A stretch of 64,000 nt of DNA from Actinoplanes ianthinogenes (lineage in GTDB: Bacteria > Actinomycetota > Actinomycetes > Mycobacteriales > Micromonosporaceae): positions 868,001-932,000 of the forward strand of contig NZ_AP023356.1 of NCBI RefSeq assembly GCF_018324205.1. Reading direction: 5' to 3'. Positions 33,976 through 41,561 of the stretch are shown here, piece after piece. The notes under the pieces were generated by a model, which was not told the origin of the DNA, searched no databases, and was given only the letters and a program-made list of their open reading frames with translations. Position numbers and translations under genes: made by a program. Positions within the stretch are counted from its first letter, which is position 1, and each line of letters opens with the position of its first letter.

Positions 33976-33997
33976 ACGGCCGCTTAACGGCGGCCGT
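33976..33997 (-). terminator. Hairpin after the lacI-family gene
   Basis: ACGGCCGC (33976-33983) pairs with GCGGCCGT (33990-33997), loop TTAACG, 9 bp past the regulator stop at 34006. Confidence 0.6.
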
Positions 33998-34005
33998 GAC
34001 CCCGC

Positions 34006-35019
34006 TCAGGCGGGGGGAGCGACGCTCTCACGCACCACCAATTGTGCCGGGACGATCACTGTATCCGCTGCGCCCGGTTCGTCCTTCATCTGTCCCAGCA
34101 ACAGGGTCAGCGCGGCCCGCGCCACGTCCCCGAACGCCTGGCGCACCGTGGTCAGCGGCGGGATGAAGTACGCCGCCTCGGGCACGTCGTCGAAACCGAT
34201 CAGGCTGACGTCGTGCGGCACCCGGCGGCCGCGCTCGTGCAGCGCCCGCAGCACGCCCAGGGCCAGGTGGTCGTTGGCCGTGAAGATCGCGGTGACCTCG
34301 GGCATCCGGGCCAGCATCTGCCCGGCTCGGTACCCCTCGGCGGCCGACCAGTCGGCGCTCAGCAGCGGCGGGACCTCCCGCCCGGCCTCCTGAAGGGTCT
34401 GCCGCCAGCCCTGGATGCGCCCTGCCGAGTCGAACCAGTCGGTCGGGCCGGAGACGTGCCAGACCGTCTCGTGCCCGGCCTCCAGCAGGTGCTGGACGGC
34501 CGCCCGGGCGCCGGCCACCTGGTCGACGGTGACCAGCGACCGCCCGGCCGCCGGATCGCCGTCGATGAACACCACCGGCACGTCGGCCGGGATCTCGGCC
34601 AGGGCCTCGGTGGCCGACGCCGTCTGGGCGATCACCACCAGCCCGGCCACCCGCTGGTCCAGGTGCCGGTCGACCACCGCGGAGATCGAGTCGCGGTCCA
34701 GCTCGCGGACGCTGCCCACGCTCACCGCGAACCCGGCGTCCGCCGCGGCCTGCTCGAACTCGGTCAACATCGAGGCCGGGCCGTACAGCATGCTGTTGCG
34801 GGCCACCACGCCGATCAGCTGCGACCGGCCGGTGACCAGGGCACGAGCCGCCCGGTTCGGCCGGTAGCCGAGCTCGGCGATCGCGGCCCGGACCCGGATC
34901 CGGGTCTGCTCCTTGACATTCGGATGATCGTTCAGAACGCGTGAGACGGTCTGGTGGGACACCCCGGCCAGTCTCGCCACGTCCGTCATCGCCGGGGAAC
35001 GGGATCCCTTGGTCTCCAC
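34006..35019 (-). CDS. LacI-family transcriptional repressor of the arabinose operon
   Basis: A 337-residue regulator. The N-terminal helix-turn-helix and hinge helix are canonical: MTDVARLAGVSHQTVSRVLN, then YRPNRAARALVTGRSQLIGV. The effector domain follows the periplasmic-binding fold (SLIGFDDVPEAAYFIPPLTTV near the C terminus). It sits directly upstream of the araA operon on the same strand. Near-identical palindromes lie before both units, so it most likely represses both and is released by arabinose or a relative; the inducer is inferred. Confidence 0.94.
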   Translation of the reverse strand: METKGSRSPAMTDVARLAGVSHQTVSRVLNDHPNVKEQTRIRVRAAIAELGYRPNRAARALVTGRSQLIGVVARNSMLYGPASMLTEFEQAAADAGFAVSVGSVRELDRDSISAVVDRHLDQRVAGLVVIAQTASATEALAEIPADVPVVFIDGDPAAGRSLVTVDQVAGARAAVQHLLEAGHETVWHVSGPTDWFDSAGRIQGWRQTLQEAGREVPPLLSADWSAAEGYRAGQMLARMPEVTAIFTANDHLALGVLRALHERGRRVPHDVSLIGFDDVPEAAYFIPPLTTVRQAFGDVARAALTLLLGQMKDEPGAADTVIVPAQLVVRESVAPPA

Positions 35020-35087
35020 TTGCGCACCTCGCCAGGCTTAGATCTGATGGAGCTTAGCGGCAGGCCGCGCGTCTCCCGTTGTGGGAA

Positions 35088-35101
35088 TGTTATCGATAAC
35101 A
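35088..35101. promoter_or_regulatory. LacI-type operator of the regulator gene
   Basis: TGTTATCGATAACA, a perfect 14-bp palindrome, 69 bp upstream of the regulator start. It also lies 59 bp upstream of the divergent DUF2252 gene, so it could affect both. Confidence 0.75.
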
Positions 35102-35159
35102 ATGCCTGCCTCGCGAGCCCCGCGCGGCCGGTACCGGTGAACCCGTACTCTCGGCAGCG

Positions 35160-36581
35160 ATGGACGCGACACCCACGATCAGCAGCCACGTCGTGCTCAG
35201 CTCAGCGGGCGACGAAGGTTTCACAACCCTGCGCCGTCCCGCGCGGCCGCGCGCCGAACGATACGAGATCGGACGGTCACTGCGCGAGCGGTCCCCCCGC
35301 TCGGACATGGCGGACTGGCGTCCGCCGCCCGGCCGGCCGGACCCGGTGCGGCAGGTGGTGGCGTCCCACGAGGGCCGGCTGCCCTGGCTCGTCCCGGTCC
35401 GGATCGGCCGCATGATCGCCAATCCGTACGCGTTCCTGAGGGGAACGGCCGGACTGATGGCCGACGACTTCGCCGGCCTGCCGCACACCGGCATCACCCC
35501 GGTGATCTGCGGCGACGCCCACCTCGGGAACTTCGGCTTCTATGCCAGCCCGGAGCGCGAGCTGGTCTTCGACCTCAACGACTTCGACGAGGCGCACCCC
35601 GGGCCGTGGGAGTGGGACCTGCGCCGCCTGGCGGTCAGCGTCTACGTGGCCGGCCGGGTCAACGGCTTCCGGGAGGGCGCCTGCACCGACGCCGTCCGGC
35701 ACTGCGTCGAGGAGTACCGCGAGCAGATCATCGACCTGTCCTCACGGCCGCTGCTGGCGCGCTCGTTCGCCCAGCTCGACGTCGAGGCGATGCGGTCGCA
35801 GGCGGGCAAGGGCAGTTTCCGGGACGAGATCGAGCGGGCGGCGCGGCGGGCGCGGCGGCGCACCAGTGACCGGGCGCTGCCCCGGTTCACCGAGCAGCGC
35901 GACGGCACCCGGCGGCTGGTCGAGGAGCCGCCGGTGATCACCCGTCCCTCGGACGACGACCGGGAGCTGCTCGAGCAGGCCCTGGACGGATACCTGACCA
36001 CGCTCAAGCCGCACTGGGCGCGGATCCTCGGCGGCTACCGGATCCTCGACGTGGCGCACAAGGTGGTCGGCGTCGGCTCGGTCGGGCTGCGGGCCTACGT
36101 CGCGCTCTGCGAGGGCAGCGACCCCGACGACGTGGTGTTCCTGCAACTCAAGCAGGCCCGACGCTCGGTGATCGCCAAACACCAGCACGGCGACCTGGCG
36201 TGGCACCGGCACCAGGGGCAGCGGGTGGTGGAGTATCAGCAGGCGTTGCAGACGGTCAGTGACCCGCTGCTGGGCTGGACCACGGTCGGCGACCACCAGT
36301 TCTACGTACGCCAGTTCCGCGACATGAAGGGGGCGATCCTGGTCGAGGACATCAACGCCGGCGCGCTCGCCGACTACGCCGGCATCTGCGGCTATCTGCT
36401 CGCCAAGTCGCACGCCCGGACCAGCGGCGCGTCGATGATCGCCGGGTACGTCGGCAGCGGCGACAAGCTGGACGACTCGGTGGCCAAGTTCGCCCGGCTC
36501 TATGCCGACCAGGTGGAGAAGGACCACGCGGCCCTGGTCGCCGCGGTCCGCACCGGCGTCCTCGCGGCGGAGACGGCATGA
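35160..36581 (+). CDS. DUF2252 family protein (kinase-like fold)
   Basis: A 473-residue protein. DUF2252 is seen in [48 protein letters not shown] and [20 protein letters not shown]; the GDxHxxNF and D-x-N-D-F-D motifs resemble the catalytic and metal loops of aminoglycoside-phosphotransferase-like kinases. The C-terminal part has [13 protein letters not shown]. Biological role not established. TACTCT at 35146-35151 is 8 nt before the ATG and suggests a leaderless transcript. The next gene overlaps by 4 bp. Confidence 0.9.
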   Translation: MDATPTISSHVVLSSAGDEGFTTLRRPARPRAERYEIGRSLRERSPRSDMADWRPPPGRPDPVRQVVASHEGRLPWLVPVRIGRMIANPYAFLRGTAGLMADDFAGLPHTGITPVICGDAHLGNFGFYASPERELVFDLNDFDEAHPGPWEWDLRRLAVSVYVAGRVNGFREGACTDAVRHCVEEYREQIIDLSSRPLLARSFAQLDVEAMRSQAGKGSFRDEIERAARRARRRTSDRALPRFTEQRDGTRRLVEEPPVITRPSDDDRELLEQALDGYLTTLKPHWARILGGYRILDVAHKVVGVGSVGLRAYVALCEGSDPDDVVFLQLKQARRSVIAKHQHGDLAWHRHQGQRVVEYQQALQTVSDPLLGWTTVGDHQFYVRQFRDMKGAILVEDINAGALADYAGICGYLLAKSHARTSGASMIAGYVGSGDKLDDSVAKFARLYADQVEKDHAALVAAVRTGVLAAETA

Positions 36582-36982
36582 GCGGGGTGATCAGTCTGGA
36601 GTCGGTGGCGCTGCGGGAGTTCTGGACCGAGCGGCACCTGTGCACCCTGACCACGCTGCGGGCCGACGGGTCGCCGCACGTGGTCGCGGTCGGCGCCACC
36701 CTCGACCCGGTCGCCGGGATCGCCCGGGTGATCTCCTCCGGCACCTCGGCCAAGGTCCGGCACGTGCTGCGCGGGCAGGAACGGGTGGCGATCTGCCAGG
36801 TCGACGGGCCGCGCTGGAGCACCGTGGAGGGCCTCGCGGTGATCCGCGACGACCCGGAGGCCGTCGCGGACGCGGAGCGACGGTACGCCCAGCGTTACCG
36901 CACCCCGCGGCCCAACCCGGCCCGCGTGGTCATCGAGGTCAAGGTCACCCGGGTGCTCGGCTCCGCCTCACTGACCGGCTGA
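36578..36982 (+). CDS. PPOX-class F420- or FMN-dependent oxidoreductase
   Basis: A 134-residue split-beta-barrel protein: [57 protein letters not shown]. This matches the small PPOX family whose actinobacterial members use F420H2 or FMN. Its ATG overlaps the DUF2252 stop (ATGA), so they are coupled. The final 88 bp overlap the convergent mannosyltransferase gene. Substrate unknown. Confidence 0.88.
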   Translation: MSGVISLESVALREFWTERHLCTLTTLRADGSPHVVAVGATLDPVAGIARVISSGTSAKVRHVLRGQERVAICQVDGPRWSTVEGLAVIRDDPEAVADAERRYAQRYRTPRPNPARVVIEVKVTRVLGSASLTG

Positions 36983-38418
36983 CGACGCTCGCGGGCCCAG
37001 CGGCGCAGGTACCGGACACCGAGGTAGATCAGGTAACCGGTGACCAGGGGCGCGCCCGGGAACTTCAGCGAGCGGACCAGGCCGGAGCCGTCCGGCAGCA
37101 CCGAGAACGACGCCACGATCGCGATCAGCATCACCGCCTTGGTGCGCAGCGTCGTGGCGGCCAGCAGGGTCAGCGGCCAGAGCGTGTACCAGGGCAGGAA
37201 CACCGGGGCCAGGGCCACCGTCGCGACCACGGCCGCGGCCGCCCCGAACAGGGCGGCCCGGACCGGATCGGCCCGGTCCCGCAGCGCACGCACCCAGATG
37301 ACCACCAGCGTCACGGCGAGCACCACGAAGGCGACCGAGCGGACCGCCGGGACCGCGTCGAACCCCTTGTCGAACAGCTGCCCGGCATAGGTGATCGTCA
37401 TGCCGACCGCCGTCGGCATCGAGCTGAACTGGACCAGCGCCTCGCTGTCGCGCACCCCGGCGATCCAGCCGTAGTCGAGCCCGGCCAGCGCGGTGATCCC
37501 GGCCAGGGTGGCCGCGGCCGCCCCGGCCACGCCGGCCGTGCCGACCACCAGGCCGCGCAGGTCGATCCGGCGGTCGGCGGCCCGGGCCGCCGCCACGATC
37601 AGCACCGCGAACGGGACGGCGATCAGCGCGGTCGCCTTCACCGCCACCGCGCAGCCGAGCAGCACGCCGCCGGCCAGCACCCCCACCGGCCGCCGGGCGA
37701 ACCGGGTCACCACGGCCAGGCCGGCGACCAGCAGGCCGAGCATCACCGCGTCGTTGTGCGGGCCACCGAGCAGGTGCGCGCCGACCAGCGGGCCGGCCAG
37801 GGCCAGCCAGAGCGCCCTGGACGGCGGGATCCCGCAGCGGCGGGCCAGCACCGGCAGCCCGGCCGCCATGGCCAGCACTCCGGCCAGCGCGGCCAGCCGG
37901 AACAGGACCAGCGGCAGCAGCAGCTCGCCGAGCTGCGGGGGCAGCGCGTCGACGATCGCGGACCCGGGCGGCAGCGCCTGACCGGCCGCCACGATCGCCC
38001 CGGCGAGCAGGATGAACAGCGGACCGTACGGCGTCACGGTGTCCTGCCAGATCGGCGGGACCGCGCCGAGCCAGGTGCACGGCAGCGACGCGGCGGTCGC
38101 CGCATAGGGACTCAGGTCGTGCGTGAACAGCTCGCCCTGGCAGTTGTAGGAGTAGAAGTCGCGGCTGCCGACCGGCGGCAGGAACAGGAACGGCGCGGAC
38201 CACAGCACGATGGTGCCGAGCACCCACCTCACGCTGTGCTCCCGATCACGGCCGGTCCACCACGCGTAACTCATCAGGCCTGTGCCGGCCAGCCACAGGA
38301 GGACGACCGGCAGGTCGTGACTCCCCCGGGCCGGCAGCGCTCCGCCGAGCAGACCGGCGGCGAACAGCAGGACGGAACCGGAGAAACCGACCCAGCGCAG
38401 GGCCCGCGACGTCAGCAC
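36895..38418 (-). CDS. Polyprenol-phosphomannose-dependent alpha-1,6-mannosyltransferase, MptB-like
   Basis: A 507-residue integral membrane protein with about twelve hydrophobic segments, starting GTG at 38418 (no clear Shine-Dalgarno). GT-C features are [20 protein letters not shown], the first extracytoplasmic loop with the catalytic acidic residue, and [18 protein letters not shown], as in MptB. Such enzymes extend the mannan core of lipomannan-type glycolipids. The next minus-strand gene upstream is an MgtA-like mannosyltransferase, which supports this. The 3' 88 bp overlap the convergent PPOX gene. Confidence 0.82.
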   Translation of the reverse strand: MLTSRALRWVGFSGSVLLFAAGLLGGALPARGSHDLPVVLLWLAGTGLMSYAWWTGRDREHSVRWVLGTIVLWSAPFLFLPPVGSRDFYSYNCQGELFTHDLSPYAATAASLPCTWLGAVPPIWQDTVTPYGPLFILLAGAIVAAGQALPPGSAIVDALPPQLGELLLPLVLFRLAALAGVLAMAAGLPVLARRCGIPPSRALWLALAGPLVGAHLLGGPHNDAVMLGLLVAGLAVVTRFARRPVGVLAGGVLLGCAVAVKATALIAVPFAVLIVAAARAADRRIDLRGLVVGTAGVAGAAAATLAGITALAGLDYGWIAGVRDSEALVQFSSMPTAVGMTITYAGQLFDKGFDAVPAVRSVAFVVLAVTLVVIWVRALRDRADPVRAALFGAAAAVVATVALAPVFLPWYTLWPLTLLAATTLRTKAVMLIAIVASFSVLPDGSGLVRSLKFPGAPLVTGYLIYLGVRYLRRWARERRQPVSEAEPSTRVTLTSMTTRAGLGRGVR

Positions 38419-38614
38419 GGCCAGATGGTCCCGTCACCGGATGAGCGGCAGGCCAGGCCGAGGCGAACGGGAGACGGCCATCCGGTTCGGTGCATGGTCA
38501 TCCGACTCCGATCCGGTAGACAGCGGCAGGTGGGTGGTCCCTCGATCGAGGGACCGCCCGGCACCATAGCCGGGGTGGGCAACCCCGCGCAGTCCTGCGC
38601 GTTGTGGAGGTGCG

Positions 38615-38632
38615 GCTCCGGGCGTACCGAAA
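38615..38632 (+). repeat. Dispersed 18-bp intergenic element, copy 2
   Basis: GCTCCGGGCGTACCGAAA, identical over all 18 bases to 60340-60357. It is also the left arm of a longer inverted repeat reaching into the next gene's 3' end. Confidence 0.65.
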
Positions 38633-38691
38633 ATCGGGTTTGCCTGTGCCTTCAGGCCGCCGCGGCCCGGCGCCGGAAGATTTTCGGTACG
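38623..38691. repeat. 13-bp inverted repeat spanning the end of the mgtA-like gene
   Basis: CGTACCGAAAATC (38623-38635) and GATTTTCGGTACG (38679-38691) are perfect inverse complements, 43 nt apart. The right arm lies inside the last codons of the glycosyltransferase gene (stop at 38652). It could act as a terminator or be the pair of ends of a small inserted element. Confidence 0.6.
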
Positions 38692-39809
38692 GCCGGAAGC
38701 GTCTCGCCGAGCACCTGCGCGTAGTGGCCGAGGAGCTGGTCGCCGACCGCGGTCCAGCTGCGGCCCCCGATCGCGGTGCGACCGGTCGCGCCCATCCTCC
38801 GGCGCAGTCCCGGGTCGGCGGCGAGCGTGGCGACCGCCGCGGTGAAACCGGCCTCCTCGTGCGGCGGCACCAGGAAGCCGGTCGACCCGTCGCGGACCAG
38901 GTCACAGGGGCCGCCCCTGGCCGGCGCCACCACCGGGACGCCGCTGGCCATCGCCTCCTGCACGGTCTGCCCGAACGTCTCGAACGGTCCGGTGTGCGCG
39001 AAGACGTCCAGGCTGGCGTAGATCCGGGCGAGCTGGCCGCCGTGCCGCGCGCCGAGGAAGGTGGCTCGTGGCAGGGCCTTGCGCAGGGTGGCCCCGGCGG
39101 GCCCGTCGCCGACCACGACGAGGCGGACACCGGGCAGTCGCGTGACGCCGGCGAGCAGGTCGATCTCCTTCTCCACGGCGAGCCGGCCGACGTAACCGAC
39201 CAGCACCTCGCCGTCACCGCAGAGGGCGCGGCGGACTCCGGCGCTGCGCCGGCCCGGGTGGAAACGGACGTCGTCGACGCCGCGGCGCCACAGGTGCACG
39301 CGCTCGACGCCGTGCCGGTGCAATGCCGTCACCGACTCGGTGGACGGGGCCAGGGTGCGGGTGGCGCGGTTGTGCAGGCGGCGGATCCAGCGCCAGGACA
39401 GGTCCTCGCAGACGCCCAGGTTGCGGGCGCGGGCGTAGGCCGCCACGTCGGTCTGGTAGACCGCGACGGTGGGCAGGTCCAGTTTCGTGGCGGCGGTCCG
39501 GGCCCAGGCGCCCAGCACGAACGGGCTGGCCAGGTGCACCACGTCGGCATCGTGCGCGCGGATCGCGGCGCGCAGCGCGGGAAGCTTCGGCAGGCCCAGC
39601 CGGATCTGGGGATAGCCGGGCATCGGGATCGACGGGATCCGGACGACCGGGTAGGGCAGGGTGGCGGGTACCGGGCCGGGGGCGGGGACCGGAGCGATGA
39701 CGAGCGGCTCGTGACCGGTGCGGAGCAGGTGCTCCGCGGTCCGTACGACCGAGTGGGCGACGCCGTTGACGTCCGGCATGAAGGACTCTGTGACCAGCGC
39801 GATGCGCAT
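38652..39809 (-). CDS. GT4 glycosyltransferase, MgtA-like GDP-mannose-dependent
   Basis: About 385 residues from ATG at 39809, chosen because MRIALVTESFMPDVNGVAHS is the standard GT4 start and GGGGG precedes it. Other motifs are VVHLASPFVLGAWA, YVGRLAVEKEIDLLAGV and the E-x7-E loop PFETFGQTVQEAMASGVPVV. The closest family pattern is MgtA, which mannosylates glucuronosyl diacylglycerol. It lies upstream of the MptB-like gene with a 233-bp gap. Its last codons overlap one arm of an inverted repeat, so the C-terminal KIFRRRAAAA may be acquired sequence. Confidence 0.88.
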   Translation of the reverse strand: MRIALVTESFMPDVNGVAHSVVRTAEHLLRTGHEPLVIAPVPAPGPVPATLPYPVVRIPSIPMPGYPQIRLGLPKLPALRAAIRAHDADVVHLASPFVLGAWARTAATKLDLPTVAVYQTDVAAYARARNLGVCEDLSWRWIRRLHNRATRTLAPSTESVTALHRHGVERVHLWRRGVDDVRFHPGRRSAGVRRALCGDGEVLVGYVGRLAVEKEIDLLAGVTRLPGVRLVVVGDGPAGATLRKALPRATFLGARHGGQLARIYASLDVFAHTGPFETFGQTVQEAMASGVPVVAPARGGPCDLVRDGSTGFLVPPHEEAGFTAAVATLAADPGLRRRMGATGRTAIGGRSWTAVGDQLLGHYAQVLGETLPAVPKIFRRRAAAA

Positions 39810-39949
39810 GCCCCCAGGGGAAGGCCGGGCCGGGGCCGGGCGGCAACGGTCCCGTGACGCCGGGCCGAACTGTGGTTGACAACACTGATGTTCGTCTTCG
39901 CGTCGCTCGGCGGTCCCTTTCTGTCGGGGGGCGGTCATAGAGTCGGGTC

Positions 39950-40873
39950 ATGACGACGCCCGCTGCCGAGAGTGTGCTGTTGCCGGGGCACGACGTGCCG
40001 CTGGGGCGATATGCGACGGTGCGCCGCCTCCTGCCGCACCGGGAGCGGCGGATGGTCGGGGCGTGGTGCTTCGTCGACCACTTCGGGCCGGACGACGTGC
40101 GGGGCCGGCCCGGCATGCAGGTGCCGCCGCATCCGCACACCGGGTTGCAGACGGTGACCTGGCTGGTCGACGGGGTGATCGAGCACCGGGACAGCCTCGG
40201 CAGCGACCAGGTGATCGCGCCGGGACAGCTGAACCTGATGACCTCCGGGCACGGGATCGCGCACTCCGAGTTCACCCCGGCGGCGCATCCCGACGGGATG
40301 CACGGGCTCCAGCTGTGGGTGGCGCTGCCGGAGTCGGCCCGGCACGGCCTCGCGGCGTTCGAGCATCTCGCGGAGCTGCCGTCGGTCACCGAGGGGCCGG
40401 CGACGGTGACCGTGGTGGTGGGCTCGCTCGGGGCGCTGCGGTCGCCGGCGACGGTGCACTCGCCGCTGGTCGGGGCGGAGATCCGCTACGCGGGGGCGGC
40501 TCGGCAGACACTCGATCTCGACCCCGCGTTCGAGCACGGGGTGCTGGTCATGTCCGGGTCCGCGGTGGTGGACGGTTCGCCGCTGAGCGCCGGGTCGCTG
40601 CTGTATCTGGACACCGGGCGGACCGACCTGGACATTTCGGTCCTGTCTGCCGCGCGGCTGTTCCTGATCGGCGGGGAGCCGTTCGACGAGCCGCTGGTGA
40701 TGTGGTGGAACTTCGTGTGCCGGTCGCACGAGGAGGTGGTGGCGGCCCGGGAGGACTGGATGGCGGGGCGACGGTTCGGGACCGTCCGGGGGTGTGCGGC
40801 GGATCCGTTGCCGGCGCCGGTGATGCCGGCGGTGCGGTTGAAGGCGCGGGATCGGCACGGGCAGAGTTTCTGA
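39950..40873 (+). CDS. Pirin family protein
   Basis: A 307-residue two-cupin protein. The N-terminal cupin has MVGAWCFVDHFGP, VPPHPHTGLQTVTW (two metal His), and SGHGIAHSEFTP, giving the remaining His/Glu of the Fe site; the set of three His and one Glu looks complete. The C-terminal cupin is present (SPLSAGSLLYL). Bacterial pirins are iron proteins with quercetinase-like or regulatory activity; the role here is unknown. It is divergent from the MgtA-like gene with a 140-bp gap. Confidence 0.93.
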   Translation: MTTPAAESVLLPGHDVPLGRYATVRRLLPHRERRMVGAWCFVDHFGPDDVRGRPGMQVPPHPHTGLQTVTWLVDGVIEHRDSLGSDQVIAPGQLNLMTSGHGIAHSEFTPAAHPDGMHGLQLWVALPESARHGLAAFEHLAELPSVTEGPATVTVVVGSLGALRSPATVHSPLVGAEIRYAGAARQTLDLDPAFEHGVLVMSGSAVVDGSPLSAGSLLYLDTGRTDLDISVLSAARLFLIGGEPFDEPLVMWWNFVCRSHEEVVAAREDWMAGRRFGTVRGCAADPLPAPVMPAVRLKARDRHGQSF

Positions 40874-40975
40874 CCCGGCGGAATCAGGGCGGTTTGCCGG
40901 AAAGATTCTGTGAATCCGGGGTTGCGGGTTCGGGTGCGCTTTACTCGCGGAACGGTCGATCGCCATGATCAACCG

Positions 40976-41494
40976 GTGACGCCGACGCCCGGAACCCTGC
41001 GCCTGCTGGCCACCCTGGGTGCTGTGCCGGAGCTTCAGCCGCGCGCCGGGAACGCTTTTCCGCCCTCGGTGACCTGGGAGGATGGGCCGTGCGGGCGGTC
41101 GGCGGCGCGGGCGCTGGTGACCGGAGGTTTCACTGTGGGTGAGCACTTCTGGGGCGGGGCGTTGGTGGACGTGCCCGATCTGGAGCCGTGCGTCTTTCAG
41201 CGGGTGCTGCGGCCGGTGACGGCGGCGATCCTCTACCTGCACGGCCCGGAGCCAGACTCCGCCGGTGGGGACGCGGATCTCGCGGCGCGGGTGTTCGCGA
41301 CGGATCTACCGGGTGTGGGATTGCAGCCGCACGGGTTGGAGAACGAACTCGCCGTCCACCTTCTCCTCGGGGAGGTGGGTGACGGGTGCGATTTCGGGGG
41401 CGACGGTCTGTTCGCGGCTATGGGGGCTGCGATCCGGCGGACGTTCGGCGATCGCCGGGGGTTGTTCGAGATCGCTCGCCACGCGGTTATCTGA
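40976..41494 (+). CDS. Hypothetical protein, no recognised family
   Basis: About 172 residues from GTG at 40976; the reading frame extends to 40910, but upstream residues are Arg-rich and unlike the rest. Visible parts are TPTPGTLRLLATLGAVPELQ, TWEDGPCGRSAARALVTGG and ATDLPGVGLQPHGLENELA. It is soluble, with one Trp-rich centre and no signal or membrane helix. Codon use is normal for this genome. It follows the pirin gene by about 100 bp on the same strand. Confidence 0.65.
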   Translation: MTPTPGTLRLLATLGAVPELQPRAGNAFPPSVTWEDGPCGRSAARALVTGGFTVGEHFWGGALVDVPDLEPCVFQRVLRPVTAAILYLHGPEPDSAGGDADLAARVFATDLPGVGLQPHGLENELAVHLLLGEVGDGCDFGGDGLFAAMGAAIRRTFGDRRGLFEIARHAVI

Positions 41495-41561
41495 GCGGTC
41501 GCCCGGTGTCGGGCGGACGGGCACTCCGACACACGCCCGCCTCGTGACGGAGGGGCCGGGA

